From assembly GCA_947561395.2 (NCBI GenBank), contig OX387186.1, forward strand, positions 7,491,888-7,555,887: DNA of 64,000 nt. The letters run 5' to 3'. Shown here piece after piece: positions 11,385 to 22,020 of this stretch. The stretch is from Buxus sempervirens. Lineage: Eukaryota; Streptophyta; Magnoliopsida; Buxales; Buxaceae. Each line of letters starts with the position of its first letter. Position 1 is the first letter of the stretch. Below the pieces are notes generated by a model. It did not search any database, was not told where the DNA came from, and was given only the letters and a program-made list of their open reading frames with translations. The position numbers were made by a program, and so were the translations under genes.

Positions 11385-11534
11385 TGAACCCGGCTGAAGA
11401 ACAATCCACTGTTTCGGCTGAGGCCTTTGCTCAACTGCAAGAGCAAGTGGCAGGGATGACCAAACTATTGGAGAATTTGCTGGCCAACCAAGCCGCTCAG
11501 GCTCAGGTACAGTCGCGACTGGGGCAGGGTTAAT
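11385..11534 (+). pseudogene. Remnant of the gag N-terminus
   Basis: A sense ORF begins ATGAACCCGGCTGAAGAA and encodes about 49 residues before TAA. It includes AFAQLQEQVAGMTKLLENLL, a heptad-like coiled coil followed by ANQAAQAQ. Plant Ty3/gypsy gag proteins commonly begin with such a segment. It lies on the sense strand where gag is expected, but no capsid, zinc knuckle or pol follows and the next ~900 bp to the antisense genes lack a long sense ORF. I read it as the stump of a deleted gag-pol. The alternative is a chance coiled-coil ORF. Confidence 0.5.
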
Positions 11535-11916
11535 AGAAAAACAAAAAGGGAAATAGCAAAGAAAGGCCAAAAGAAAAAAAAGAAGAAGACCAATATTGGG
11601 AATGGGGGGTCGCATCCATTATGACTGTAAGCCCAGTTATCCCATTTTAAAGATGTTAAAATTTTGAGCCTATAATAACCTTTTTTTTCATAAACTCAAC
11701 CCAGCCCTCATTTCGTCCTATCGATCAAGTCCTCGGTGATCTGGGTGTATTCCTTCAAGCTCGGGAGGTTGAAAGGGCAATGACGGAATAAATAAGCCGG
11801 TCCTAGTGAAAACCGTAACAGGCACTAGGGGCAATATTGGCAGAAAGAAGGCGAAAGAAAAAAAAAAAAGAAGAAGAAAGAATGAAAGAAAAGAAAGAAA
11901 CAAGGAAAAGGTCACC

Positions 11917-12032
11917 AACCGCACTTGGGATACAGTTTGAACTAAACCGCCCTTTTTCTACGGTTTTGGCAGAAGGGCTATGCAACCGCATATTGAAGAC
12001 GGTTTTGGCTAAACCGTTCTGAATGCGCGGTT
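11917..12032. repeat. AACCG-type dyads, internal cluster (four copies)
   Basis: Dyads at 11917-11937 (second half CAGTT), 11945-11965, 11983-12003 and 12012-12032. They lie between the gag remnant and the 3' end of the two-exon antisense gene. Confidence 0.85.
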
Positions 12033-12473
12033 TTATGCAGCAGAATTGAATTGAGCAGATTTTCTGCACAGGACTGAACCAGTAGGCTGGGGCAGGCCCC
12101 CTGGAAGTGGGAAAGAAACTTGGGGATGAGTCTAAGGGTTCCAAGGGGGACGGATTGGCTTCCTCCTCATTAACTGAAATACCCTTTTTTTGCCCAACTT
12201 ACTTCAATTCATCCAACTATATGGGATTAAAGCATTATGGACCAATTTACAATAAAAACACACAAAAATGAAAATTATATTTTGGCCAATGATGAGAAAT
12301 CAGTGACTTTTCATTAAAACTGTCAGTTTTTACAAGCATATGAGAGTTCTGAGGCCAATATTATAAAAACCTATTTTGTATTCTCTATCTTTCCGCTAGT
12401 GGAGTTTCTCTTTGTACAGGGGTGTAAAAAAAAAAAAGAAAAAAAAATATATATATATATACAATAAAAGGGG

Positions 12474-14128
12474 CTAATCTCTATCCCCTAGCCTTTCCTC
12501 AAGCTCTCTGATCCGAGCCGCCTGAACCGCCACAAGCCTTTCAGCCCCCTCTGCATCTGGGTCACTGAGGAATGAGATGACGTCATCTGAGAGGGTCTGC
12601 CTAGTCTTCATATCTCGGAGCCTGGCCATGGTCTCGTCATGCCTGCGCCATGCAGCTCTCACCTCGAAGCGACGGGCCTGTATCTGCTCAGATAATCGCC
12701 GCTCCAGATCTTCCTTCTCCAATCTCAAGGTTCGGGCCTCCTCCACCCATATGAGCTGAAGCCGCCTATGAGAAGCCCGCTCGGTCTCCAAGAGGTCCTC
12801 ATAGGTAGGACACGGGATAGCAGGAGGATCCGCCGGTATGGAAGCGCAGCTCTGCACCTGCTCTCTAATCCAGAAGATATAGTCCTTCTCATGCAATTTG
12901 GAGAAGACAGAACCTCTCAAGAAGCAGGCCTGCGACCATTCCTTCAATAGGCGGAAGCAGAGGCCCATGGTGGCTGGTGTGAGGGGACCAATGAGTTCTT
13001 CATATCCATGAGGTACCAAAATCCCTTGAGACTCCTCTCCAAACTGCCGGATGACTCTCAAAGGCAAGTAGAGCAAGGCAGACTTCAAGCCCATGAGCAC
13101 AGCGAAGTTTTGGTCAGAGAAGCTGATCACTGTCTCGACGGAGGGCTGGTAAGCACCAGGCCATCTCACCTGGTCGTCCTGAAGAGTCCCCAAGAAAGCA
13201 AACCATCCCTGTTTGCCGCCATGTATATTGGGACACCCCCTGTTGCTCATCAAAACAGGAACGTCCAATCTGGGGAAGAAGCGCCGGGTTATCTCTTCAA
13301 CCTGACTCAGGTGGTCAAGTAACCAGAGCTGCACAAAACAGGGAAGCATTTCCAACCTTAGAAAATTTCAACTTGGCAATAAAGATTACAATTCAAAGAA
13401 AGAGGTTCAGATTTTACCTGAAGTATAGGGGCGCAGGCAAGGAAACTTTTCTGCTTCCTGTGATAGCAGTCAGTCAAGGCCTGGTATATTTCAGCCAGGA
13501 TCATAGGGGCAAGCCTTTCGCACTCCCTAACTTGACAGATGACTGAAATGAGGGATAAATCAACCTCGCTATTACCTCGGGGGAATAAAAGTTGATTGAC
13601 CACTATCAAGGTCAGAGCATTGAACCGGGCCGACTGGTTGGAGCTATTTAACAGCTTCTCAGTCAAGAATGACTTGGATAGGGTCAATAGGGCGTCGGCT
13701 TCCCCTAACTCTTTTTTGTTAATCCCTAAAAAGGTGGAGGCTTCCTTTTTAAAGCTCGGTTTGAGAGGTGGGTTAACTACTTTCTTGGAAAAGCTAAGGT
13801 TGAGGATGGTTTCAACCTCCTCGACTGTAGGGGTCATCTCTTTTTCCCCAAACCTGAAGAGGTTCAATTGAGGCTCCCAATGCCCAATTAGTGCCTCTAT
13901 GATTTCCCATTTTAGAGGAACCTTCGGGATTGAGAGGAGGTGGCCTAGATTGGCAGAGGCCCAATCCATCTCATCTTGAGGGGTCATTGAGGAGACCCAC
14001 CTCTCATAAAATGTATCCACAATGGCATACCTAGTCAAATTAGGAGGTTTGGACCTAATTTTTGGTCTAGGTGCTGGTATTTCAGGTACGGAAGATGAAG
14101 GAGGCACAGAAGCTGAACCAGAAGCCAT
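12474..14128 (-). CDS. Antisense gene A of the Tat-like element: two-exon plant-mobile-domain-like protein
   Basis: Exon 1 is 14128-13418 (237 codons) and exon 2 is 13328-12474 (284 codons plus stop), giving 521 aa. The 89-bp intron is phase 0, with GTAAAATC at the donor and TGTGCAG at the acceptor. Residues ~1-25 are Ser/Pro-rich. A globular part follows with FRFGEKEMTPTVEEVETIL, resembling the 'F.FG..E.TPT.EE' signature of plant-mobile-domain/DUF7745-like proteins found in many plant transposons. From about residue 430 a charged coiled coil runs to the end. No stop or frameshift interrupts it. Dyads at 14260-14377 lie just upstream of its ATG. Function is unknown: it is transposon-borne, and it could be a captured host gene or an accessory element protein. 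Confidence 0.72.
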
Positions 14129-14259
14129 TAATGGGCAAAAGTGGATTAAAGGCAGCTAGGAGAGAGAAAATCGCCGAAAAAGGGGGTTTCTGACCTAAGC
14201 AATACGTCAAAATGACGTCCTGCCCGCAATTCGCGGTTTTAAAATAACCTAAGGGCGAA

Positions 14260-14377
14260 AACCGCATACACAGAACGGTTGTGCCTGAACCGCACTTAAT
14301 ATGCGGTTACATTCCCGCAAAGTTTAAAAACCTCGGGATAAGTGCGGTTCTTGTACAACCGCCTTGAATGTACGGTT
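14260..14377. repeat. AACCG-type dyads upstream of gene A (three copies)
   Basis: Dyads at 14260-14280, 14288-14308 and 14357-14377, plus an extra GTGCGGTT half-site at 14342. They lie 130-250 bp upstream of the gene A start codon and about 230 bp downstream of the gene B stop, so they occupy the presumed gene A promoter. I saw no clear TATA box here. Confidence 0.85.
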
Positions 14378-14607
14378 TTTGCACAAAAAGGGGTTTTAAT
14401 TCTTTCTTTTAATAAGTCATGTTCCCCAGAAAATCTGTTATCTGTATAACAATCGTAACATGACAAACATACAAAAATAAACAAAAAAAATCTACAAAAA
14501 AGAAACAAAACCAAAAAATCTTCTCTTTTCATATAAACTGCCAATGAATACATCAAGTTTATATACAAATGTCAGATAAATCCTAATCTAGACCTATCTC
14601 TAACAGG

Positions 14608-17472
14608 TCAATCCCTATCGCCTCTACCTCGCCGTCGCTGCCGGATGAAAAAGTGATCTGAGAAGCGCTGGCCAGCGGGAGAAGAAGGCTCACTAAGCAA
14701 GGATGGACCAACAGGAGGCACCGGGTCTGCAGGAGGCGCAGGATCGGTAGAAGAGGCTGAGGCCGGAGCTGGATCCTCCTGGGTCAGGTCCATGAAGCAG
14801 GAAACTGAAGTGTCCGTCGCCAAAGGGACCAGCTCTAGAACCCGAGAGTCCTCCGCAGAAGGAGATGGATCTACGGTACCAGCTACGCCGGGAATATCCT
14901 CCTCTCTCGTAGGCTCGGCCGCCTCTGGCTCAGCTACACCAGGAACATCCTCCTCTCTCGCAGGCTCGACCGCCTCATGAACCGCGGGAACCTCCAAGTC
15001 ACCCTCCGCTGGCTCAGGAGCAGTCTCTAGCTCGGATGCAGGAGCGGTCTCAGATACAGGTGCAGCCTCAGGCATCTCGGCTGACTCAGGAACTACACCA
15101 ACAGAGGTAGCCTCGGCCGCCACCTCAGTCTCTCTCTCAGGAATCTCCACAGCTCCTAAAGAGAAGGACCAAGTGCGGGAACTGGATGGTGAAGCCGCCG
15201 CATCCTCCTGGAAGACAAAGACAGACTGATCAGAAACAGGAAAGATAAAGAAAAAAAATATATATACAAGAAACTGAAGAAGACAGACCTGAGCTCCTGA
15301 AGGCCCCGCCTGGCCCTGGGCACTGGCCAACTGGGCCCGCAAGTCGGCAATGAGAGCGGCTTGCCCAGTGATGATGACATCGCTCTCAGCAATGGCGGCG
15401 TCTCTCTCAGCCAGCTGGCGCTCCAGATCCGCATATCGAGCCCGGACCTCCTCTAGCTGTGCCTCCTGAAATAAGATAAGAAGAGAAAAGATATCAGTAA
15501 ATAAGAAAGAAAGACTAGAAGAATTTACAAGAAAGGGAGATTCATACCGTGGTGTCAAAGAGGCGGATCACTACCCCTCCTATCTCAGTAACTCCGCCTC
15601 GAACGGGCATGGGCTGCATCAGACAACCCACTGAGACCTGCCCGAACCAGGTATCATAGTCACCATCGACTAAAAGGCCATCTCCTGCCTCCCACTCGCC
15701 GAAGTGGGCAGGGTCGAATGGACCAGGAGGGATGAAAGGTGCTGTAGCTGGAGGAGCCACTGGGATCCGGGGCTCGCCAGTATGCTGGAAGAAGAAGCGC
15801 TCCCCGAGGTACCATATACTGCCCAACTGCCCGATAAAGAATGGGTACCTCGGGCGTCGCTGATCCAGGGCGAAAGCGGCATCCACAAAAGGCTGAAAAG
15901 CCAACTCGTCATGAAGGCCGTCCAGACGGGGAACAGATAGCTGAGGGTAAACAAAGAAGAATATCAGAATCTGATAAAAAGGAGAAAAGGAAATGAAGAA
16001 AAGAGAGACGGGGAAAGTGCTTACCTCTCTCCTGAAGGTCCTGTCCAGGTGAGCCCTGGCCGACCTAGGGCGACTCTTCTCTGAGTCACGCCTAATCTGA
16101 TGCCACCGACGGGCCAAGGGAAATGTCCCCTCAGACAAGGTGGAGGTAGGGCGAAAGTGGGCCACATAGACCCGAGCAAAGAACTGAAAAAAAAAAAAAG
16201 AAGAGAAGAAAAAAAAAAAAAGAAGAACAAAAGAAAAAAGAAAAAAGAGGTTAAGCAGAAAAAAGAAGAGAGAAAAAGAAAAAAGAAGAGAGAAAAAGAA
16301 AAAAAAAAGAGAGAAAAGAAAGGAAAGGAAGAAGAAAAGAATTTATACCTGCAGAAAGGGCCAGAAAAATCTGCAACCCACTCCGGCTCCCCTGGAAGAG
16401 GACAGGCTGGAAACTACCCGCCGAAGCCCCGCTAGCAAGGTGCCATAAACCAACTGGCCCCAGGCATAGTCCCTCGCTCGGTGCAGATCACGGAGAAGAC
16501 TCAAGAAATGAGGGCTGACTGAAGTAGTATCCTCCAAGCAGAAGCAGGAGCCCATCATCAGAAGAAAAAGAAATCTGAAAGCTATTGGGAAACTGGGATG
16601 CTCCGCTGCTAAGGTACTGAATCCCCTCTCTATAAATGCCTCCCTCAACCATGTCCGGGAAATACGAGTGATCCTGCTCCGATCCCACGCCTCCACGGGC
16701 ATCTCGTCATATCCCAACAGCTCGGCAATCTCCAAGTCTGCTGGCCGATCCATCTCAGTGATGACATCTCCAGTCATCCTGATCCCGGTAATGAGAGCGA
16801 AGTCGGAAGGACGAATACCGATCTCCACATCAGGCAGATGGAAGCTCAGGGTCTCCGGGAAAAAGCGCTCCAACAAAGCTAAGATCAAGGGCCGATCCTG
16901 ACGGACGCCGGTGATGGTAATGAAGGGGCCAAATCCAAAACGGCCCATCTCTCGGCGCAGAGAGGACGAGCAAGCCCCTACTACATCAGCAAAAAGGGCC
17001 CAACTCCCTCGGAAATGGGAAGAAGGATATCTAAGAGGGATGTCTGCCCTAACGCCTGCCGAAGGATGCGTCGTCAAACTGTGAAGAAGAGAGGTGTCCC
17101 GGATCTGATCTGCTATCTCTGCAGGAATGGCGACACGAGTCGCCCGGGCCCCTGCCCTACCTCTACGACGGGCTCCCCTACGCTCACGAACCTCACCAGC
17201 AGGCTAGAAAGGCGAATAAAAAGGGTTTAAGTTGAATGTGATAAAAGAAAGGCCGGATATTAAAAAGGGAAAGGGAATACCTCTGGGATCGACTCCAGCG
17301 AATCCCCAGACGCCCCAGAATCTGAATCTGAAAGCTCCAGACCACTGGGAGAAGAAGGCTCAGGGTCCGGCTCGGCCCTAGAAGAAGATGCCACATCGGC
17401 CGGATCCCTCCGAACCCTCGAAGAGGAAGGCTCATCCGCGGGACCCCGAGAAGCGCGACGTGTACGGGCCAT
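14608..17472 (-). CDS. Antisense gene B of the Tat-like element: six-exon plant-mobile-domain protein
   Basis: Exons on the minus strand are 17472-17281, 17203-16349, 16183-16025, 15940-15548, 15465-15289 and 15207-14608. All have GT-AG borders and all exon lengths are multiples of three, so every intron is phase 0. They join to 791 aa without a stop. Residues 1-64 are a basic, Ser/Pro-rich start. Exon 2 holds a plant mobile domain with LILALLERFFPETLSFHLPD followed by a DFALITGIRMTG-like segment, the PMD hallmark. Exon 5 is a short coiled coil (EAQLEEVRARYADLERQLAE). Exon 6 is Ala/Glu/Pro-rich and disordered. A minus-strand TATA box with three dyads lies about 1.4 kb upstream. Cellular function is unknown; PMD proteins occur both as host genes and as transposon passengers. 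Confidence 0.78.
16190..16345 (-). other. Extreme pyrimidine tract in gene B intron 2
   Basis: The minus strand of this intron is almost only T and C for about 150 bases up to the acceptor TTTTTTCAG at 16184. It may act as a very long polypyrimidine tract. The plus-strand lysine/glutamate-rich ORF across it is a composition artefact. Confidence 0.7.
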
Positions 17473-18900
17473 CTACAGGGACAATTACAGGGAGAAATTT
17501 ATTATGTTTCATTGGAAGTTATTTTATTTGCTTTTCACGTTTCAGTTGATTTTACTATTCTTTAGATTAATCAATTCTACGTGGATTGCAGAAAAAGAAA
17601 ATCGGAAGAGACACTCCAGAAAGTGCCCGGCTGAACCAGGATCTGATTCTTTTTAGCCTCTATCAATTTCTTTATTATTTCTGTTATACATAAGAATTAT
17701 ATATAAGAAACAAAATTTCCTATATATCCTTCTTATAAACAAAAAAGGAGAAAGAAAGAAAGATTTTTGAAACAAGCTATCCAAAATTTTCAATTTTTCT
17801 GATAAGTTTAAATGGCTGTTCTAAAATCCCTAAAGTGTCCAACTTTATTCTACTTTCAGGCTTACTCAAAGCAGGATCACCATAGCAGGAGCTGTCTATA
17901 CCTATACATACTAGAGATGTTGGATGAAGTTTTAAAGCACAAGAACAAATGCTCAAATTTAGTACAGTTGAACACAACGGTTCGACATAACTAAGGCAAG
18001 CCTACAGGTTTTCAATCCAAGAAAAAATCAGGCATTGATTTGCATTGACTACAGATCGGAATAGGCCTAGAAGCATGAATAAGGGTAAATTGCATGCTAA
18101 ATGAGATCGAGTCGGCTAAGAGTTGTTTCAGGCATACAAAAGCATGTTCTTCGTAACAGGGTAAGCATGTCAAGTGTTATGTTGCTGCAGAAAAGAGGTC
18201 CTCAGGTTGATGAAAAGCGAATATTCAACAAAAGGGTAATACTCAAAATTGAACAAACAGAAGTATAGCAATCAAGAAAGAAACAAGCATGGGGAAATAA
18301 GGTTTCAGTTAAAGACAAAGCAGCACAAGCCAAGTTCTAATACAAACTGATTCAAGAAATGGGCAAGTATAAGGTTTGGGGATTTTGTTCGGTCAGAAGC
18401 AAATCTGAAATCAAGAGTTCAGTTCAATCAATAACCAGAGTCAAAATCATGCTGGGAACAAACTCTTTCAAGTAGCAAACACATGCACAGATTTTTGGAT
18501 CAAATATTCTCAAATGTGTTTGGCCACTTACTTGTTCAGGTCGACAAGAGAAGATTGGACAATGTTTGTCTCACCAGAGCTTCGAAAGCAAATAAAATTG
18601 CCACCAACGAGGATGGAAGGAGATCTGAGTGTGGCAGAAATGTGAAAGCGAAGAATCACAGGCGGCAATGAGTGAGCTTTGGATGGAAGACGCCCGTTGC
18701 AACAGTTCGCCGGAGAAAACAGAGTTCACCGGAAAGGGCAGAAACCGCCGGAGAGCAGAGAGTCTTGCCGGAGGAGGTGTCTTCGTCGGAGAAGAAGAGG
18801 GAAGAAGACCGGAGGGAAACCACGGTCGCCAAAGAGAACGCAAGAGTTCGGGGAGTCAAGGGTTTTGCGAGCAAAGTGAAGCCAGTCGCGGTCGCAGTCG
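17473..18900. other. Presumed 5' leader of gene B, no coding sequence
   Basis: This 1.4-kb stretch lies between the gene B start codon and the antisense TATA box. It contains no recognised coding exon. At 18,590-18,900 it is GC-richer with minus-strand CT-rich blocks resembling a plant 5' UTR, so one or more leader introns are plausible. Confidence 0.35.
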
Positions 18901-18902
18901 CG

Positions 18903-18909
18903 TTTATAT
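18903..18909 (-). promoter_or_regulatory. Putative antisense TATA box (gene B promoter)
   Basis: ATATAAA on the minus strand, in GCATATAAACGCG, with GC- and CT-rich leader-like sequence after it. Three dyads (18921-19019) sit directly upstream in the antisense direction, as in the LTR promoters. Confidence 0.5.
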
Positions 18910-18920
18910 GCAACCTAGAA

Positions 18921-19019
18921 AACCGCACACACAGAGCGGTTGATATTAACATTGTTGAAAACCGCACATACAGCACGGTTAAAATTGAAAATGCTAAAAA
19001 CCGCATGTTCAGTACGGTT
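18921..19019. repeat. AACCG-type dyads upstream of the antisense TATA box (three copies)
   Basis: Dyads at 18921-18941, 18960-18980 and 18999-19019, spaced exactly 39 bp apart. The first is only 12 bp from the putative antisense TATA box. Confidence 0.9.
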
Positions 19020-19347
19020 GGCACCCAAAAATGAATTTTCAAAACTTTTTTCAATCTCTCTCAAAGGATCTGTGTCCAGGGCAGTTGTGAATTGCAAGGA
19101 ACACCACCCTATCAACTTTTGCTTTTAAAATTTGCTCAAATCTCACTTCATAGCCACGAGTGCTCTGTGAGAGGCGAGGAGAGGATTTGACCCTTAAGGT
19201 TAGGGACTTTTCATCAAATCCTTTAAACAAATTCTTTTTCAAAAAACCATATTGGAGTTCTTGCAGCTCATAATCGAATGGACATGATCCTGAGGGGTGC
19301 AATTTGCGGGTCTTTTGCTCTCCGCTGTCAATTGATTCCAATCCCAG

Positions 19348-19358
19348 CGAAGAGGGGG
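19348..19358 (+). other. Polypurine tract
   Basis: CGAAGAGGGGG lies a few bases before the right LTR (starts 19363), the expected place for the plus-strand primer of reverse transcription. Confidence 0.7.
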
Positions 19359-19362
19359 CAGT

Positions 19363-21784
19363 TGTAGACACCCCAAATTGCACCCCAATATAAGAGATTA
19401 ACTAAGAAGGGCTCCAAAGGTCTTATTTGAGCCTTGACATGTGTCAAACTTTCAAAAACAATCAAAATCAGTGCCAACCGCACTGTGTATGCAGTCTTTA
19501 TAATCTCGGTTTCAACCGCTCTGTATGTGCGGTTGCAACCGCACACACAGCACGGTTCACATCAAGGCTTGTTGCGCTGGCGGCCACGTGGCTTCGCGAA
19601 GCTTCGGCCGTTAAGCCGCGTGGACAGCACTCAATTAAAGCATAACTGAATTGAACCGCCCTGTATATGCGGTTTGGTCAAATTTGTACATAAACCGCAC
19701 TTTAAGCGACGGTTGTGTAGAAACCGCACTGTGTATACGGTTTTGGCTGTTTCGAGGCTTTGCGAAATGGCTCGATCTCTGAGCCTTATTTACGCATATT
19801 ACCTCTCTCTCAAGGACCTAAACTCCCTATTTCACCCTCCGAAACTTGCTGAATTACTCCAATTCAAGCCTTGGAGGAGAATTGGAATAATCTAGAAGGC
19901 CTTTTTGGCCTACCCTTGGGACTCTTCTACCCTTGACTTGGCCTATAAATAGAGGGGTCCTCCTCTTGCAAATGACTGACAATCTGAAGCTTAGAAGCTC
20001 TGTAAGAAGAAGGAGAACCTCTGCTGGATTGGCTACTCAACTGCTCAAGCTACTAAGGTAAGGACTATTTGAGTTATTGCTTCCTCTTTACATTCTAGCA
20101 AATCTCTCATCTTCTACCTTTCTGTAGTGTAAGGCCTTTGTGTATTTTTGCAACCCCAAACCCCTTCTAAAGTACCTGGGAATCCTCTCTAGCCGTAAAA
20201 CGTGAAGAGAGAGCCTGGGGAAAAGGAAGGTGGAATGGATCCTCTAGGTTTAGAACCCTCAGATGATGTGCAAGCATGCTCTATGGTTATTTTGAGCCCT
20301 TGAATGCTTATCTGATCATTTTTGTATTTGGAGAAGATGTGAATCCATGCTCTCAATAGCCATGGATTCCAACTTTCTCATAGAAATGTGATTTTCCACA
20401 TCTTTGCACCCACTTTCCACTTTTTTTTTTTATCAAAATAGGCTAGATCTTGGATTTCCATGTAAATATGGAAAATCTGAGATCATTGGCCTTAGAATGA
20501 GTTTTTAGAAGTTCATGAGTTGTTTTTCATGATTTTAAATGGTTTTGGTCGAATCCACTTGCACACATACACTAATTTTGGCTTCTCATTCAAAGTTCTT
20601 CAAAAACAGGACAGATCTGTAGCCTGTCTTGGAATGCTCATAACTTCATCCTCCAGATGAATTTTTGAGTGATTTCAAAGACATGTGATAGATTGGAAGG
20701 TCTATTTAATATCTGGAAATTTTCGTCCACTTCCATGTAGCCAATTTTTGACACCATCTCTTCAAAGTTTGTAAGACAGTTCAGCCCAGATTGCTGAACT
20801 TGCCACTTTGATGGTGCACTATTTGCTCAGTTTTAATCCGTTTCCTATGATTCCAGTTTTTGAGTTTTCTTTGAGAAGTCTATTTTCATTTCCAATTGGT
20901 TTCAGCAGATTTCAATCTGTTTTGTGCCTTGGGTGTTCAATTGACTCAGAGGTGCTCGCTAGCATAGTCCAGAGCTCATCTGTGGTCTTTTAGGCCTGTT
21001 CAAGAGAGCACACAAGTCACATCCGGATAGAGATTGGTGTGAGGTTTTTTTTCTTTGGAAAGATGGCACTACATACTTCCTCCATACCAATTTTCATGTT
21101 TTTTTATTGAGCCAAACTCCACGAATAGAGCTTTGAAAATGCCTACTTAACACTTTTTCTGAGTTATAACAGCAGATTTCATATGTGGATTTCTCTCTCG
21201 TTTTGGATCGGATTGAGCTGAATTTTCTACTGTATACTCTACTATATACCAGTTTTCCAATGGCTTTGGTTTCATTTGATTTGGATTTGAATTGGGAAAG
21301 TTATGGTTTATCAAAGTTTTCAAGTTCTTTTGACCTATTTTCTCCAGATTTGCCTTAGCTGGATTTTCTTCATTTTTTACCTTGATTTCACTTCACTCAT
21401 GAGGTTTTAGAAGTGATGAATCCACAAAGAGAGCCTAAGTTCATTAGACTTCTCATGTGGAATGATCACATACATGGTGCTTGTGGTAAGCATCCTTTTG
21501 CCCATTTTGTTAGAAAAATGATTCTAAAGTATAAGCAAGCATGTGGTAACCGTCTTAGACGGATGAGTGGGGGTGCCTAACACCTTCCTCCGCTCATAAA
21601 TAATTCCCCGTACCCAATCTCTGGATTTTCCTTGTATTAGAGCTACTTTGGCTCTATTTGACATCTATGAACCCTTTGGTGTCCATTCACACCTTAAAAT
21701 GGATGGTGGCGACTCTTTACATTTCATCGATCCCCGCGTGACGATAATCGGAAGTCATCCGAGATGACGAATCCATGTCTCACA
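19363..21784 (+). repeat. Right (3') LTR of the Tat-like element
   Basis: A 2,422-bp copy of the left LTR with the same six dyads and TATA box (19944-19952). It is followed by ACCGC, the target duplication. A scan by eye finds about 14 differences from the left LTR, mostly transitions. Confidence 0.93.
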
Positions 21785-21803
21785 ACCGCTCGTATGAAAA
21801 GTC

Positions 21804-22020
21804 GCCACACGTCATTGGAATGGAACTAATTCCTCCGTTAATACCTTCGGGGTTAAATTCAAATTAGCCCCCCTCCCGCCACGCGTCATTGGAATGGAAC
21901 TAATTCCTCCGTTAACACCTTCGGGGTTAAATTCAAATTAGCCCCCCTCCCGCCACGCGTCATTGGAATGGAACTAATTCCTCCGTTAACACCTTCGGGG
22001 TTAAATTCAAATTAGCACCC
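21804..22020. repeat. 74-bp tandem triplicate in the MULE
   Basis: Three nearly identical units with CATTGGAATGGAACTAATTC at 21813, 21887 and 21961, each ending in a C-rich block. It follows the damaged left TIR of the MULE, so it is probably subterminal sequence. Confidence 0.9.

Larger units (their letters stand above)
5249..21784 (+). mobile_element. Complete Tat-like LTR retrotransposon without visible pol, carrying antisense genes
   Basis: The element is 16,536 bp. Two 2,422-bp LTRs (TGTAGACACC...CTCACA) are flanked by the 5-bp duplication ACCGC (5244-5248; 21785-21789). A PBS follows the left LTR and a purine tract precedes the right one, fixing plus orientation. By eye the LTRs differ at only about 14 positions (~0.6%), so insertion is recent. 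The internal 11.7 kb has only a ~49-codon gag-like start in sense and no recognisable protease, RT, RNase H or integrase, so the element must depend on another for mobility. Its antisense strand holds two apparently intact spliced genes. Antisense extra ORFs, including plant-mobile-domain ones, are known from the Tat lineage. Confidence 0.9.

Noticed and set aside
11700..11790. Possible pol C-terminal remnant downstream of the gag stump
   Set aside because: The sense translation has no motif I can tie to integrase or RNase H.
16100..16435. Plus-strand Lys/Glu-rich ORF
   Set aside because: Shadow of the pyrimidine-rich intron of antisense gene B.
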